Both the position numbers and the translations under genes were made by a program. Below the pieces are notes generated by a model. The model was not told the origin of the DNA and did not search any database. It was given only the letters and a program-made list of their open reading frames with translations. Below, piece after piece: positions 8,463-17,110 of a stretch of 61,558 nt of DNA. The first letter of the stretch is position 1. Each line of letters begins with the position of its first letter. The DNA comes from Pseudomonadota bacterium (GTDB lineage: Bacteria; Pseudomonadota; Alphaproteobacteria; Rhodospirillales; Magnetospirillaceae), in contig JAJZUL010000017.1 of the NCBI GenBank assembly GCA_021848545.1, positions 1-61,558 on the forward strand. The letters run 5' to 3'.

Positions 8463-10862
8463 TCAGAATTGCCGGAGCAGGCGATCCAGGTAGTCGCGCT
8501 CGGCCTGGGGCCTTTGCCAATCGCCGGCGCGGCGACGCAGTTCACGCAATATCTTGCCGGCCTCGCGCAGGGTGGCGTGATCGGGAATGGGAATATCGTT
8601 TCCGCCGCCGTAAAAACCGGGCAGGGGCCGGCCCAGGGGATCGCTGGGCACCGTATTGGCGGCGTGCGCCTGCAATCGCCGGATCGTCGCGTTCAGGGAG
8701 CGAAGCGCGCGCGCCTGATGGGGCGCGGCATCCTGCCAATCATCGGCCGACAGCGCCTTCGTCGCCCGCCCCATGGATCGGGCGGCGGCGCGCAGGGAAC
8801 GCGCCGCGCCGGCACCGGCCCGCGGCAAATCCCGCAACAAAGCCCGGCGCAGCGCCGCCTGGGCTTTTGCATCGCCGCCACCGTTTCCCCGGCCGCGGTG
8901 CAAAGAGGGAGCGGGCGGGCGCGGCGCGAAAAACGGCATCTGCTGCCTGGGCGCCACCGGAGTCACGCCTTGTTCGTTGCGGCGGAACGAACGATCCAGC
9001 AGCGCCTGCTGGCGGCGGGCCAGATCGCGCAGGGCCCGCATGGTCCTGGCCGATGGTCCCGGCGCTTGCGGAGCAACCGACAAATGGGCCATCAGGCGTG
9101 ACAGATCCTGGACCATGCGGCGCAAGGCCGCCGTCGAACCGCTTTCAGCCAGGGCGCGCATGCGATCGATCATATGGGCGAGGGCACCGGCGTCGATCAC
9201 CCGTCCGCCGCTTTCCACGGTCGGCGACGCGTCGGCGCCCTTCCGGTCCCGCCGCGCCACCTCGCGCGCCAGCCGATCCAGCGCTGCGCGAACCCGATCC
9301 AGCAGGGACAGAATCCGCGCCGTTGATGCGCCGCTATCGATCGCCTGTTGCAGGGCCCGGCTCGCCGTTTGCAGATTTTGTTTGGCCAGACCCGCGCGCC
9401 CATCCTCGATCCGCAGCGCCGCCTGCCACATCAGCGACTGCACCTCGGCCAGATCGAAATCGGGGGTGGCGAGATCGCGGCGGGCCAGACGCATGTCGAG
9501 AAAAGTCGCAAGATCGCGCTTGAACAGGCGGGGGTCCTTGGAAATGGCGTCAAGCACCCGGATCGCGCCCGGCGCGTTGGCCCGGTCGCGGATGACGCGG
9601 CGGCGTTGCCGGACGATGGCCCGCGCCGCCGGATCGGTGAAGCGCCGCCGGGGCAGAACCACCGTCACCGGCAGACCGCCCGCCACCTGGCCATCGGTAT
9701 CCTTGACCATCGGCCTGACGGTGACCGGCAGTCCGGCCCAGGGCCAGGCGGTCAGGTCGCGCCAGACGGAAATGGTCACCTGCCGCGGATGATCGGCGGA
9801 AACCGGCAGCGCGACCCGCCGGGTTTCGCCGGACGGGCCCAGGCCGTTCCTGTGGATGGTCACCCAGGCGGCCGCCACCCCGTAATCGTCGGAAGCGTGG
9901 ACGGCCAGATGCAGCAAGCCGCCCGCGCCCCCGGCCACCGGCGCGGTGAAGGCGATGGAGGGCAGGGCGTCGACCGCCACCCGGATCGGCCAGGATGCCA
10001 CCGTCTGGAAGGCCTGGCGGACGGCGATCCGATCCCCGTGAACCGTCACATGGCCGACGCGCTGGCTGTCGTTGCCCTGTGGCCGGAACGGATGGTCACG
10101 TCCGCCGATCACCAGATCGGCGCGTCCCCATCCCCCCGACAGGATCGCCGTCACCCGCGAGCCGGCGGGGACGATCACCTGGCCCTGGTTCGACCCCAGC
10201 ACCATCGGCGGCAGCTTGGTATAAGCGGGCGGCGTGATCCAGACCTTGACCCGGCCCGTCAGCCCCAAGGATTCGATATGGGGCGACAGCGCCGCCGCCA
10301 GCCGGGCCGGCCCCCGGGAACCGGCGGTAACGGCGGCCACCACCAACAGCAACGGCACCACCGCGCGCAACCCCCAGGGGTCCAACGCCGCCATGCCCGG
10401 ATGGGGCAGGCCCAGGCGGAGCCGGCCGGCCAATGCCGCCATGCGCCGGCGATGAATGTCCCATAACACCCGGCCCATGGGATCGGAGCCGTCGCTTCCC
10501 AGCCGGTCGGTCATCGCCGCCAGCGGCCGATGCGCCAGCCCGGAATCACGTTCCAAACGCCGGGCCGCCTCTTCCGGGCCGGGCCAGACGACCCGGCGCA
10601 CGGCCCGCCAGCTCAATGCCGCGAACCCGGCGGCCAGACCGATCAGCGCCAGCAGATGCAGCCAACCCGGCAGCCACGCGAACACGCCGAACAGGGCCAG
10701 GGCCAGGGCGAACCCGGCCAGACTCAGCGGCAGCACCAGCCCCGGCCACAATCGTTCCCAAACCAGAACCCAGCGCGCCAGACGCATCCACCGGCCGAGA
10801 CCGGCGGGCTGGCCGGTCCCGGAGACGGCGGTCCGGGATCGCGGGCGGGTCAGGTCAGCCAA
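8463..10862 (-). CDS. DUF4175 / TIGR02302-type membrane protein
   Basis: About 799 residues with two or three hydrophobic segments near the N-terminus (around residues 35-85 and 165-180), then a large soluble part rich in Arg, Ala and Gln, ending in a low-complexity, helix-prone region. This layout and the position next to lysA match the alphaproteobacterial TIGR02302 (DUF4175) family, whose function is unknown. The start is unsettled: a TTG at 10862 overlaps lysA by 13 nt, and the first ATG is at 10787. It is probably cotranscribed with argH-lysA. The unrelated long open frames on the opposite strand are composition artefacts. Confidence 0.72.
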   Translation of the reverse strand: MADLTRPRSRTAVSGTGQPAGLGRWMRLARWVLVWERLWPGLVLPLSLAGFALALALFGVFAWLPGWLHLLALIGLAAGFAALSWRAVRRVVWPGPEEAARRLERDSGLAHRPLAAMTDRLGSDGSDPMGRVLWDIHRRRMAALAGRLRLGLPHPGMAALDPWGLRAVVPLLLVVAAVTAGSRGPARLAAALSPHIESLGLTGRVKVWITPPAYTKLPPMVLGSNQGQVIVPAGSRVTAILSGGWGRADLVIGGRDHPFRPQGNDSQRVGHVTVHGDRIAVRQAFQTVASWPIRVAVDALPSIAFTAPVAGGAGGLLHLAVHASDDYGVAAAWVTIHRNGLGPSGETRRVALPVSADHPRQVTISVWRDLTAWPWAGLPVTVRPMVKDTDGQVAGGLPVTVVLPRRRFTDPAARAIVRQRRRVIRDRANAPGAIRVLDAISKDPRLFKRDLATFLDMRLARRDLATPDFDLAEVQSLMWQAALRIEDGRAGLAKQNLQTASRALQQAIDSGASTARILSLLDRVRAALDRLAREVARRDRKGADASPTVESGGRVIDAGALAHMIDRMRALAESGSTAALRRMVQDLSRLMAHLSVAPQAPGPSARTMRALRDLARRQQALLDRSFRRNEQGVTPVAPRQQMPFFAPRPPAPSLHRGRGNGGGDAKAQAALRRALLRDLPRAGAGAARSLRAAARSMGRATKALSADDWQDAAPHQARALRSLNATIRRLQAHAANTVPSDPLGRPLPGFYGGGNDIPIPDHATLREAGKILRELRRRAGDWQRPQAERDYLDRLLRQF

Positions 10863-12118
10863 TCGGGCACGGTCTCCGCAGCCAGCATCTCCTCGTAGGT
10901 GGGGCGTCGCCGCACCACCGCGAAATGGGCGCCCTTGACCAGAATTTCGGGCACCAGCAAACGGCTGTTATAGGTGGACGCCATCGAGGCGCCATAGGCG
11001 CCGGCGGTGCGCAACACCAGGAGATCGCCCGCCGCCAGGGGTGGCAACGACCGCTGGCGGGCAAAGGTATCCCCCGTCTCGCAGATCGGCCCCACCACAT
11101 CCATCGGCCGGCGTGGGGCGTCGGCGGGCGCCTGGGCCACCGGCACGATGGCGTGATGGGCGTCGTACAAAGCGGGGCGCAGCAAATCGTTCATCGCCGC
11201 ATCGACGATGGCGAAGGTCCTGGTCGCGCCCTCCTTCATCCGGACCACGCGGGTGATCAGGATTCCGGCATTGCCCACCAGCAGACGGCCCGGTTCCACC
11301 ACCAGGCGGCAACCGAGGTCGCCCAGGGTCGCGGCCATCGCCCGGGCGTAATCGGCGGGGCTGGGCGGGGTTTCACCTTCATAGGGGACGCCGAGCCCGC
11401 CGCCGAGATCCAGACGGCGAATGGTGAAGCCGTCGGCGCGCAAGACCGCCACCAGATCGCGAATTCTGAGAAAGGCTTCGCGGAACGGCGCGATGTCGGT
11501 CAATTGCGAGCCGATGTGACAGGCCACGCCCACCACGTCGATTCCCGGAAGATCGCGGGCCTGGCGGTAGATTTCGCGCGCCCGCGCCCATTCGATGCCG
11601 AACTTGTTTTCCTTGCGTCCGGTGGTGATCTTTTCATGGGTTCCCGCATCCACATCGGGATTGACCCGAAGCGCCACCGGCGCCCGCATCCCCCGCGCCA
11701 CCGCGATTTCGGACAACAGCGCCAGTTCGGGTTCCGATTCCACGTTGATCTGGTGGATGCCGGATTCCAGAGCGAAAGCCAGTTCCTCAGCGGTCTTGCC
11801 CACGCCGGAAAAGACGATGCGATCAGCCGGCACCCCGGCCGCCAGGGCGCGGCGCAACTCGCCTTCGCTGACCACGTCGGCGCCGGCCCCCAGCGCCGCC
11901 AGGGTGCGGATGACGGCGATATTGGAATTGGCCTTGACCGCGTAGCAGATGCCCGCATCCAGCCCGGCCCCGCTCAAGGCGTCGGCCAGAACCCCGTAAT
12001 GGCGGGCCAGGGTGGCGGTGGAATAGCAATAGGCGGGCGTGCCCACCGCTTCGGCGATGGCGGCCACCGGCACATCCTCGGCGAACAACCATCCGTCGCG
12101 ATACTCGAAATGATCCAT
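10850..12118 (-). CDS. lysA: Diaminopimelate decarboxylase
   Basis: 422-residue PLP enzyme that converts meso-diaminopimelate to L-lysine, the last step of the pathway. The PLP-binding Lys62 sits in YAVKANSN. The HIGSQ, GGGLGVPY, EPGR and CETGD motifs of the alanine-racemase-like barrel and beta domains follow in order. The ATG at 12118 gives the usual family length. It is part of the conserved argH-lipoprotein-lysA cluster, 45 nt after the lipoprotein gene. Confidence 0.95.
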   Translation of the reverse strand: MDHFEYRDGWLFAEDVPVAAIAEAVGTPAYCYSTATLARHYGVLADALSGAGLDAGICYAVKANSNIAVIRTLAALGAGADVVSEGELRRALAAGVPADRIVFSGVGKTAEELAFALESGIHQINVESEPELALLSEIAVARGMRAPVALRVNPDVDAGTHEKITTGRKENKFGIEWARAREIYRQARDLPGIDVVGVACHIGSQLTDIAPFREAFLRIRDLVAVLRADGFTIRRLDLGGGLGVPYEGETPPSPADYARAMAATLGDLGCRLVVEPGRLLVGNAGILITRVVRMKEGATRTFAIVDAAMNDLLRPALYDAHHAIVPVAQAPADAPRRPMDVVGPICETGDTFARQRSLPPLAAGDLLVLRTAGAYGASMASTYNSRLLVPEILVKGAHFAVVRRRPTYEEMLAAETVPDWLT

Positions 12119-12163
12119 AACGTCTTCATCCTCATCCCGGGCGCCGCCCGGACAAAGCCGCGA

Positions 12164-12526
12164 TCACGGCTTCTCCAAATCGCGGAATGTAGGGATCTCG
12201 GGCTGCGGCGGCAACGGCGGCGGCGGAATCACCGCGCCAGCGGCCTTGCCGTTGTTACCGGCCGCGGCCGTCCCGGGGTGACCCGCCGCCGTCTCCGGTT
12301 GGGCCGGAGGCGGCACGCCCGCCTCGGCCGCCCTGCCGTTGTTGCCGGCCGTAGCCGTCTCCGGTTGGGTCGGAGCGGGCTGGGAAGGCATGACGATGTC
12401 CGGGTACCGGCGGGGAAAATCGCCATCCGGATTTGCCGGCGCGTTGCGGCGGCCGCATCCGGCCAAGGCCAGCGCCGCCGCCAGCGCCAGGACGGACATC
12501 AGCGCCCCGGCCGTCGCCCGCGTCAT
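12164..12526 (-). CDS. Small LptM-like lipoprotein
   Basis: 120-residue predicted lipoprotein. Its signal peptide ends in the lipobox LAGC at about residue 24, followed by GRR and a Pro/Gly/Asn-rich tail. Short lipoproteins between argH and lysA are usually assigned to LptM (YifL), which helps oxidative maturation of the LptDE translocon, but the canonical post-Cys GxKGPL motif is only partly matched (CGRRNAP). The tail contains two similar units of about 20 residues (QPET...AGNNG...PPP), visible also in the DNA. The ATG overlaps the argH stop (ATGA), so it is translated with argH. The LptM assignment rests mainly on position and size. Confidence 0.65.
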   Translation of the reverse strand: MTRATAGALMSVLALAAALALAGCGRRNAPANPDGDFPRRYPDIVMPSQPAPTQPETATAGNNGRAAEAGVPPPAQPETAAGHPGTAAAGNNGKAAGAVIPPPPLPPQPEIPTFRDLEKP

Positions 12527-13971
12527 CGCGCCGTCTCCGCCAGCCAGCGATCCCGCGCCGCCGCCACGGCGGCCCGCACCCGTTCGGGCGCGGTGCCGCC
12601 GAACGAGGTGCGGCTGGCCACGGAGCTGGCCACGGCCAGAACGGCGCGGGCGTCCTCGGTCAGGCGCGGCTCGACGGTTCGCATGTCGGCCAGGGACAGA
12701 TGGTCCAGACCGCATCCCCGATCCTCGGCCAGGCGCACCAGGCGGCCGGCGACGTGATGGGCCTGGCGGAACGGCATGTCGAGCGCCCGCACGCACCAAT
12801 CGGCGATGTCGGTGGCGGTGGTGAAACCGGCGCCCGCCGCCCGCGCCATGGTCTCGGTTTCCACGCTCATGTCGCGGACCATGCCGGTCATCGCGGCGAT
12901 GGCCAGTTCCATGGTATCAGTGGCCTCGAACACCGGCTCCTTGTCTTCCTGCATGTCCTTGGAATAGGCCAGCGGCAGCCCCTTCATCGCCACCAGAAGC
13001 GACGTCAGGTCGCCGATCACCCGCCCGGTCTTGGCCCGCACCAGTTCGGCGGCGTCGGGATTGCGCTTTTGCGGCATGATCGACGAGCCGGTGGTGAAAC
13101 CGTCGGACAGGCGCACGAAACGGAACTGGGCGCTGGTCCACACCACCAGTTCCTCGGCCAACCGGGACAGATGCACCGCGCTGATCGCCGCCGCCGACAG
13201 GAATTCCAGGGCGAAATCGCGGTCCGACACCGAATCCAGGGAATTGGCGGTGGGGCGGTCGAATGCCAGATCGGCGGCGGTGGCAAAGCGATCGATGGCA
13301 AAGGAGGTTCCCGCCAGCGCCGCCGCCCCCAACGGACATTCGTTGAGACGGCGCCGGGCATCGACCAGCCGCCCCCGGTCGCGGCCGATCATCTCCACAT
13401 AGGCCAGCAAATGATGGCCGAAGGTCACCGGCTGGGCCGCCTGGAGATGGGTGAAGCCCGGCATCACCGTGGCGGCATGTTCCTCGGCCCGGTCGATCAA
13501 CACCGCCTGCAGCGCCGCCAGCGCCGCCTCCATGCCGTCGATGGCGTCGCGCACCCACAGGCGGAAATCGGTGGCCACCTGATCGTTGCGCGACCGCGCC
13601 GTATGCAGCCGTCCGGCGGCGTCGCCGATCAGCTCGGCCAGCCGGGCCTCGACATTCATGTGGATGTCTTCCAGTTCCTCGCGGAAGGGGAAGTCGCCCC
13701 GTTCGATTTCGTCCCTGATCCGCGCCAGACCGTCCAGAATGGCGCGCCCGTCCTCGGCGCCGATGATCTTTTGGCGCACCAGCATCCGGCAATGGGCTTC
13801 GGAACCCCGGATATCCTGGGCGTAAAGACGGCGGTCGAAGCCGATCGAGGCGTTGATCCGTTGCATGATCGCCGCCGGCCCGCCGGCGAACCGCCCGCCC
13901 CACATGCTGGATGCCGCCGCGTCATTGGAAAGAAGAGGCCCCCCGCTGGAGCCGTTTTTCTGGTCGCTCAT
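12523..13971 (-). CDS. argH: Argininosuccinate lyase
   Basis: 482-residue fumarase/aspartase-superfamily enzyme that splits argininosuccinate into arginine and fumarate. The family signature [12 protein letters not shown] is present around residues 290-305, and [10 protein letters not shown] opens the conserved N-terminal part. The ATG at 13971 is preferred over a longer frame because homology begins about 20 residues later. It leads the argH-lipoprotein-lysA(-DUF4175) unit. No strong ribosome-binding site is seen. Confidence 0.95.
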   Translation of the reverse strand: MSDQKNGSSGGPLLSNDAAASSMWGGRFAGGPAAIMQRINASIGFDRRLYAQDIRGSEAHCRMLVRQKIIGAEDGRAILDGLARIRDEIERGDFPFREELEDIHMNVEARLAELIGDAAGRLHTARSRNDQVATDFRLWVRDAIDGMEAALAALQAVLIDRAEEHAATVMPGFTHLQAAQPVTFGHHLLAYVEMIGRDRGRLVDARRRLNECPLGAAALAGTSFAIDRFATAADLAFDRPTANSLDSVSDRDFALEFLSAAAISAVHLSRLAEELVVWTSAQFRFVRLSDGFTTGSSIMPQKRNPDAAELVRAKTGRVIGDLTSLLVAMKGLPLAYSKDMQEDKEPVFEATDTMELAIAAMTGMVRDMSVETETMARAAGAGFTTATDIADWCVRALDMPFRQAHHVAGRLVRLAEDRGCGLDHLSLADMRTVEPRLTEDARAVLAVASSVASRTSFGGTAPERVRAAVAAARDRWLAETAR

Positions 13972-14195
13972 GAACACCGATCGGAACGGAATGACTGGAC
14001 CGGCCCGACCCTGGCGGGGTTCACCGCCATCGCCGCGGCGGCAATGTCCGCCGCCCTGCCGATTTCGGACCGGACGACAAAATACACGGGTTCGTTCCCG
14101 AACCCAAGCATCGGCGCCGGGTCGGCACCCCCATGGGCGCGGCCGCACCTGAACGGCGCCGAGCGGCGTCCGAAGCGCCCCTTGTCATCCCCCCA
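13972..14195. other. argH upstream region
   Basis: Together with the irr terminator and hairpin (14196-14273), this makes up the gap of more than 300 bp between irr and argH. It must hold the argH promoter, but I see no convincing -35/-10 pair and no coding frame worth calling. Confidence 0.4.
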
Positions 14196-14237
14196 AAAAC
14201 GCCGAAACCGTGATGCGGCCACCGCATCACGGTTTCG
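14196..14237 (-). terminator. Intrinsic terminator of irr
   Basis: A perfect 16-bp stem (14203-14218 with 14222-14237, loop CCA on the plus strand) is followed on the minus strand by GCGTTTTTGG. It lies about 50 nt after the irr stop and separates irr from argH. Confidence 0.8.
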
Positions 14238-14244
14238 AAGACGG

Positions 14245-14273
14245 CACCAACCGGATCGGAAGACCGGTTGGTG
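14245..14273. repeat. 10-bp inverted repeat after irr
   Basis: CACCAACCGG (14245-14254) pairs with CCGGTTGGTG (14264-14273) across a 9-nt loop, just after the irr stop and before the main terminator stem. It is probably part of the irr 3' end structure. Confidence 0.5.
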
Positions 14274-14287
14274 AAAGAACGACTGGG

Positions 14288-14707
14288 TCAGCCGTCCACG
14301 CGGACGATGACTTCCACCCGGCTGATCCGCAGCCCGTCCGGCGCGTCGGGGATCTTGGTCACGCCGACCGTATCGCCCGGAATGTCGCTGAGCTTGCCGG
14401 TTCTTTCGAAAAAGAAATGGTGATGCTCGGTGGTGTTGGTGTCGAAATAGGACCGCCCGGCATCGACCACGATCTCTCGCAGCAGGCCGGCATCGGTGAA
14501 CTGGTGCAACGTGTTGTAAACCGTCGCCAGCGACACCCGGATGTTGCTGGCCACCGCCAGGGTATGAAGCTGTTCGGCGGTGATGTGGCGGTCGCAACCG
14601 TCGAAAAGCAGGCGTCCCAGCGCCAGACGCTGACGGGTGGGACGAAGGCCGGCGGCGCGCAGGCGATCGAGCGCCTGGCTGAACGGACGAATGGTTACCA
14701 TGGTCAT
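14288..14707 (-). CDS. irr: Irr-type iron response regulator (Fur family)
   Basis: 139-residue Fur-superfamily DNA-binding protein with a winged helix (LRPTRQRLALGRLL..., ATVYNTLHQF) and the HHH motif (EHHHFFFERTG, His95-97) that marks Irr, the heme/iron-status regulator of Alphaproteobacteria. The CxxC zinc pairs of classical Fur/PerR are absent (one Cys in all), which supports Irr. The N-terminal heme regulatory motif of Bradyrhizobium Irr is also missing. Two in-frame ATGs (14707, 14701) are possible. An AGAA-N4-TTCT dyad at 14735-14746 lies just upstream and could be a binding site. It likely controls heme, Fe-S and iron-uptake genes. Confidence 0.85.
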   Translation of the reverse strand: MTMVTIRPFSQALDRLRAAGLRPTRQRLALGRLLFDGCDRHITAEQLHTLAVASNIRVSLATVYNTLHQFTDAGLLREIVVDAGRSYFDTNTTEHHHFFFERTGKLSDIPGDTVGVTKIPDAPDGLRISRVEVIVRVDG

Positions 14708-14871
14708 GAGAGGGTTCCCGAAATCATGATAAAAAGAATTCGTTCTCTAAGGTAGCACACATGCCCTTGAAAACAAAGAAATGTGCGCACCCCTGGGTCG
14801 CGAATAGGAGAGTTGTAACAGGTCCAGTCCGGGTCGGCATTGATCTGGCGTAAAGGGGGACGCGAAGGCGT

Positions 14872-16269
14872 TTATTCGCCGGTGGCGATCCGCGCGACCA
14901 GTTCCCCCACCGTCGGGATGAATCCGCCGGCGTAATAGGGGTCCTCGCCAAACCGATAGGCGTTGTGGCCGGCGAACATCAGCTCGTTATCCACGTCGCC
15001 GCCGTGACCGATGTTCTGGAGCGTTTTCTGGATGCAGAAGCTGCGCGGGTCCGACTTCTTGCCGGTGGTTCCGGCCTCGTTCTGCGCCCAGTTGGAAAAG
15101 GTGCATTGGGACAGGCATCCCATGCAATCGGTCTGATCGCGGCGAATGGTTTCGGCTTCGTCGGGCGCGACGAAAATCACCGTGGAATCCGGCGTCCGCA
15201 AGGCTTCGGTCCGCCCCTCGGCGATCCAGCCCTGGGCGCGTTCCTTGTCATGGGGCGCGACCCAGACGATACGGCCCCTGGCGCCGATGGGCAGATCCGC
15301 CACATGCTCGCCCACCGGCTCGCTGGAATAGGCGATCTGATGCTCGGCCCGGCGCACCAGGCCGGCGATGAACGCGTTCTTGACCGCCGACGAGTAAAAT
15401 CCGGTCGGGCTGAAGCGATGCAGAAGCACGTCGCCGGCGCGCAACGTCAAAAGCCGGTGCTTCCAGGCGTCGGAAATCGGACTTTCCCGCGTCAGCAACG
15501 GCCGGGTCCCGAACTGGAAGGCGATGGGTCCCAGATCGGGATTGCCGATCCAATCCTCCCATTCCTTCAGCCACCAGACACCGCCGGCCATGAAGATGGG
15601 CACCCGGTCCAACCCGTATTCGCGCATCAGCGACCGCAATTCGCGCACGCGGTTGAAGGGCGGTTCCGGATGGTTCGGGTCTTCGGAATTGGACAGGCCG
15701 TTATGGCCGCCGGCCAACCACGGATCTTCGTAGACCACCCCGCCCAACAAATCGGGGAACCGCGAGTAGGAGCGTTTCCACAAAGCGCGAAAGGCCCGGG
15801 CCGACGACACGATGGGGTAATAGTACACGCCGTAGCTGGCGGCGATTTCCGCGACCCGATAGGGCATGCCGGCGCCGCAGGTGATCCCGTGGATCAACCC
15901 CTTGGCCCCATCGAGAACGCCATTGAGGATTTCCTCGGCCCCGCCCATTTCCCACAGCACGTTCATGTGCAGCCGGCCCTTGCCCCCGGCCAGATCGTGG
16001 GCGATGCGGGCCTGGGCGATACCGCCCTTGATACCGTAGGCGACCAGTTCCCGGTGACGATCGGACCGGGTCTTGCCGTGATAGACCACCGGAATCGGCC
16101 GGCCGTTTTCGTCATAGGTATCGGCGTTGACCCCGGAAAAAGTGCCGACCCCACCGGCTGCCGCCCAAGCTCCGGAACTTTCGCCGTTGGATACGGCAAT
16201 GCCCTTGCCGCCTTCCACGATGGGCAGGACCTCGCGTCCGGAGATCATCATGGGTTCAAGCGTTTTCAC
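14872..16269 (-). CDS. Nitronate monooxygenase-like flavin oxidoreductase
   Basis: 465-residue TIM-barrel protein of the 2-nitropropane dioxygenase/nitronate monooxygenase group. FMN-binding glycine segments are visible (GIAVSNGESSGAWAAAGG near the N-terminus, IFMAGGVWWL and FQFGTRPLLT later). The C-terminal about 90 residues are unusual, with a Cys cluster CMGCLSQC plus a later Cys in RSFCIQK that could bind metal or Fe-S. GTG at 16269 is chosen for its upstream GGAG; the longer frame has no support. Such enzymes oxidise nitronates or act as enoyl reductases; the substrate here is unknown. It is monocistronic, between irr and the phosphodiesterase gene. Confidence 0.78.
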   Translation of the reverse strand: MKTLEPMMISGREVLPIVEGGKGIAVSNGESSGAWAAAGGVGTFSGVNADTYDENGRPIPVVYHGKTRSDRHRELVAYGIKGGIAQARIAHDLAGGKGRLHMNVLWEMGGAEEILNGVLDGAKGLIHGITCGAGMPYRVAEIAASYGVYYYPIVSSARAFRALWKRSYSRFPDLLGGVVYEDPWLAGGHNGLSNSEDPNHPEPPFNRVRELRSLMREYGLDRVPIFMAGGVWWLKEWEDWIGNPDLGPIAFQFGTRPLLTRESPISDAWKHRLLTLRAGDVLLHRFSPTGFYSSAVKNAFIAGLVRRAEHQIAYSSEPVGEHVADLPIGARGRIVWVAPHDKERAQGWIAEGRTEALRTPDSTVIFVAPDEAETIRRDQTDCMGCLSQCTFSNWAQNEAGTTGKKSDPRSFCIQKTLQNIGHGGDVDNELMFAGHNAYRFGEDPYYAGGFIPTVGELVARIATGE

Positions 16270-16377
16270 GGCACTCCGTTCCTTACTCTGACGACCGCTG
16301 TCGCGCCGGCGGCACGACCGCGTCTGATGCACATATATCGAGCGACGGCGCGATTGACCACTCCCGCCCCCCTTTTT

Positions 16378-17106
16378 TTAATTCCAGAGACAATCGGTGA
16401 AAACAGACACCACCCCCTGGGACCACAAAATTTCAGCCCGCGCCCTATCGGCGATTGTATAGGCCAGAACCGCGTACCCCGCGCCGCGAATCCCGGCCAC
16501 CGCTTCCACCTCCAGCGCCGCCGCATCGACATGCACAGCGGCGCATCCCGAAATCTCCGCCCGGCGGCGCCAATCCTTGGGCACCACCTCCACCAGCAAC
16601 CCCCGCGGCCAGTCCGGCGCCCGCTCGGCCGCCACGGCCAAGGCCGTGTCGTCGAAGCTCGATATCAGCGGCGGCGGAAGGTCCGCCGGCCAGCTCGCCT
16701 TTGCCACCGCGATCGCCGGCCCGGCGGTTTCCCCTCCGCCCTTGACCTCGATATTGACGCCAAGACCGAGAGCGGCGCACGCGCTCAGAGCCTCGCCCAG
16801 GGTCGGAATCCGCTCGCCGGCGAAAGCCGGCGCGAACCACGCCCCCGCATCCAACCGCCGCAACGCCGCCACCGTCCGGGCGGCCACCGGCCCGGTCCCG
16901 TCGGTGGTGCGCGCCAGATCATCGTCATGGATGACGACCGGCACCCCATCGGCCGACAGCCGGACGTCGAATTCGACCATCCGGCACCCCGACGCCGCCG
17001 CCCGGCGGAACCCCGCCAGGGTGTTTTCCGGGGCAAGCCCCGCGGCGCCGCGATGACCGATGACCGGAGGCAACCAGGACAAATCCCGGCCACCCCCGGC
17101 AGGCAC
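16378..17106 (-). CDS. Glycerophosphodiester phosphodiesterase (cytoplasmic type)
   Basis: 242-residue GDPD-family enzyme that hydrolyses glycerophosphodiesters from phospholipid turnover to glycerol-3-phosphate and an alcohol. The metal and catalytic motif [13 protein letters not shown] and the second box [20 protein letters not shown] are intact, with a later Glu in NIEVKGG. No signal peptide is present. The start is uncertain: GTG at 17106 follows the pnp stop by four bases, and another GTG at 17127 would overlap pnp. It is likely the last gene of the pnp operon. Confidence 0.88.
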   Translation of the reverse strand: MPAGGGRDLSWLPPVIGHRGAAGLAPENTLAGFRRAAASGCRMVEFDVRLSADGVPVVIHDDDLARTTDGTGPVAARTVAALRRLDAGAWFAPAFAGERIPTLGEALSACAALGLGVNIEVKGGGETAGPAIAVAKASWPADLPPPLISSFDDTALAVAAERAPDWPRGLLVEVVPKDWRRRAEISGCAAVHVDAAALEVEAVAGIRGAGYAVLAYTIADRARAEILWSQGVVSVFTDCLWN

Positions 17107-17110
17107 CGTT

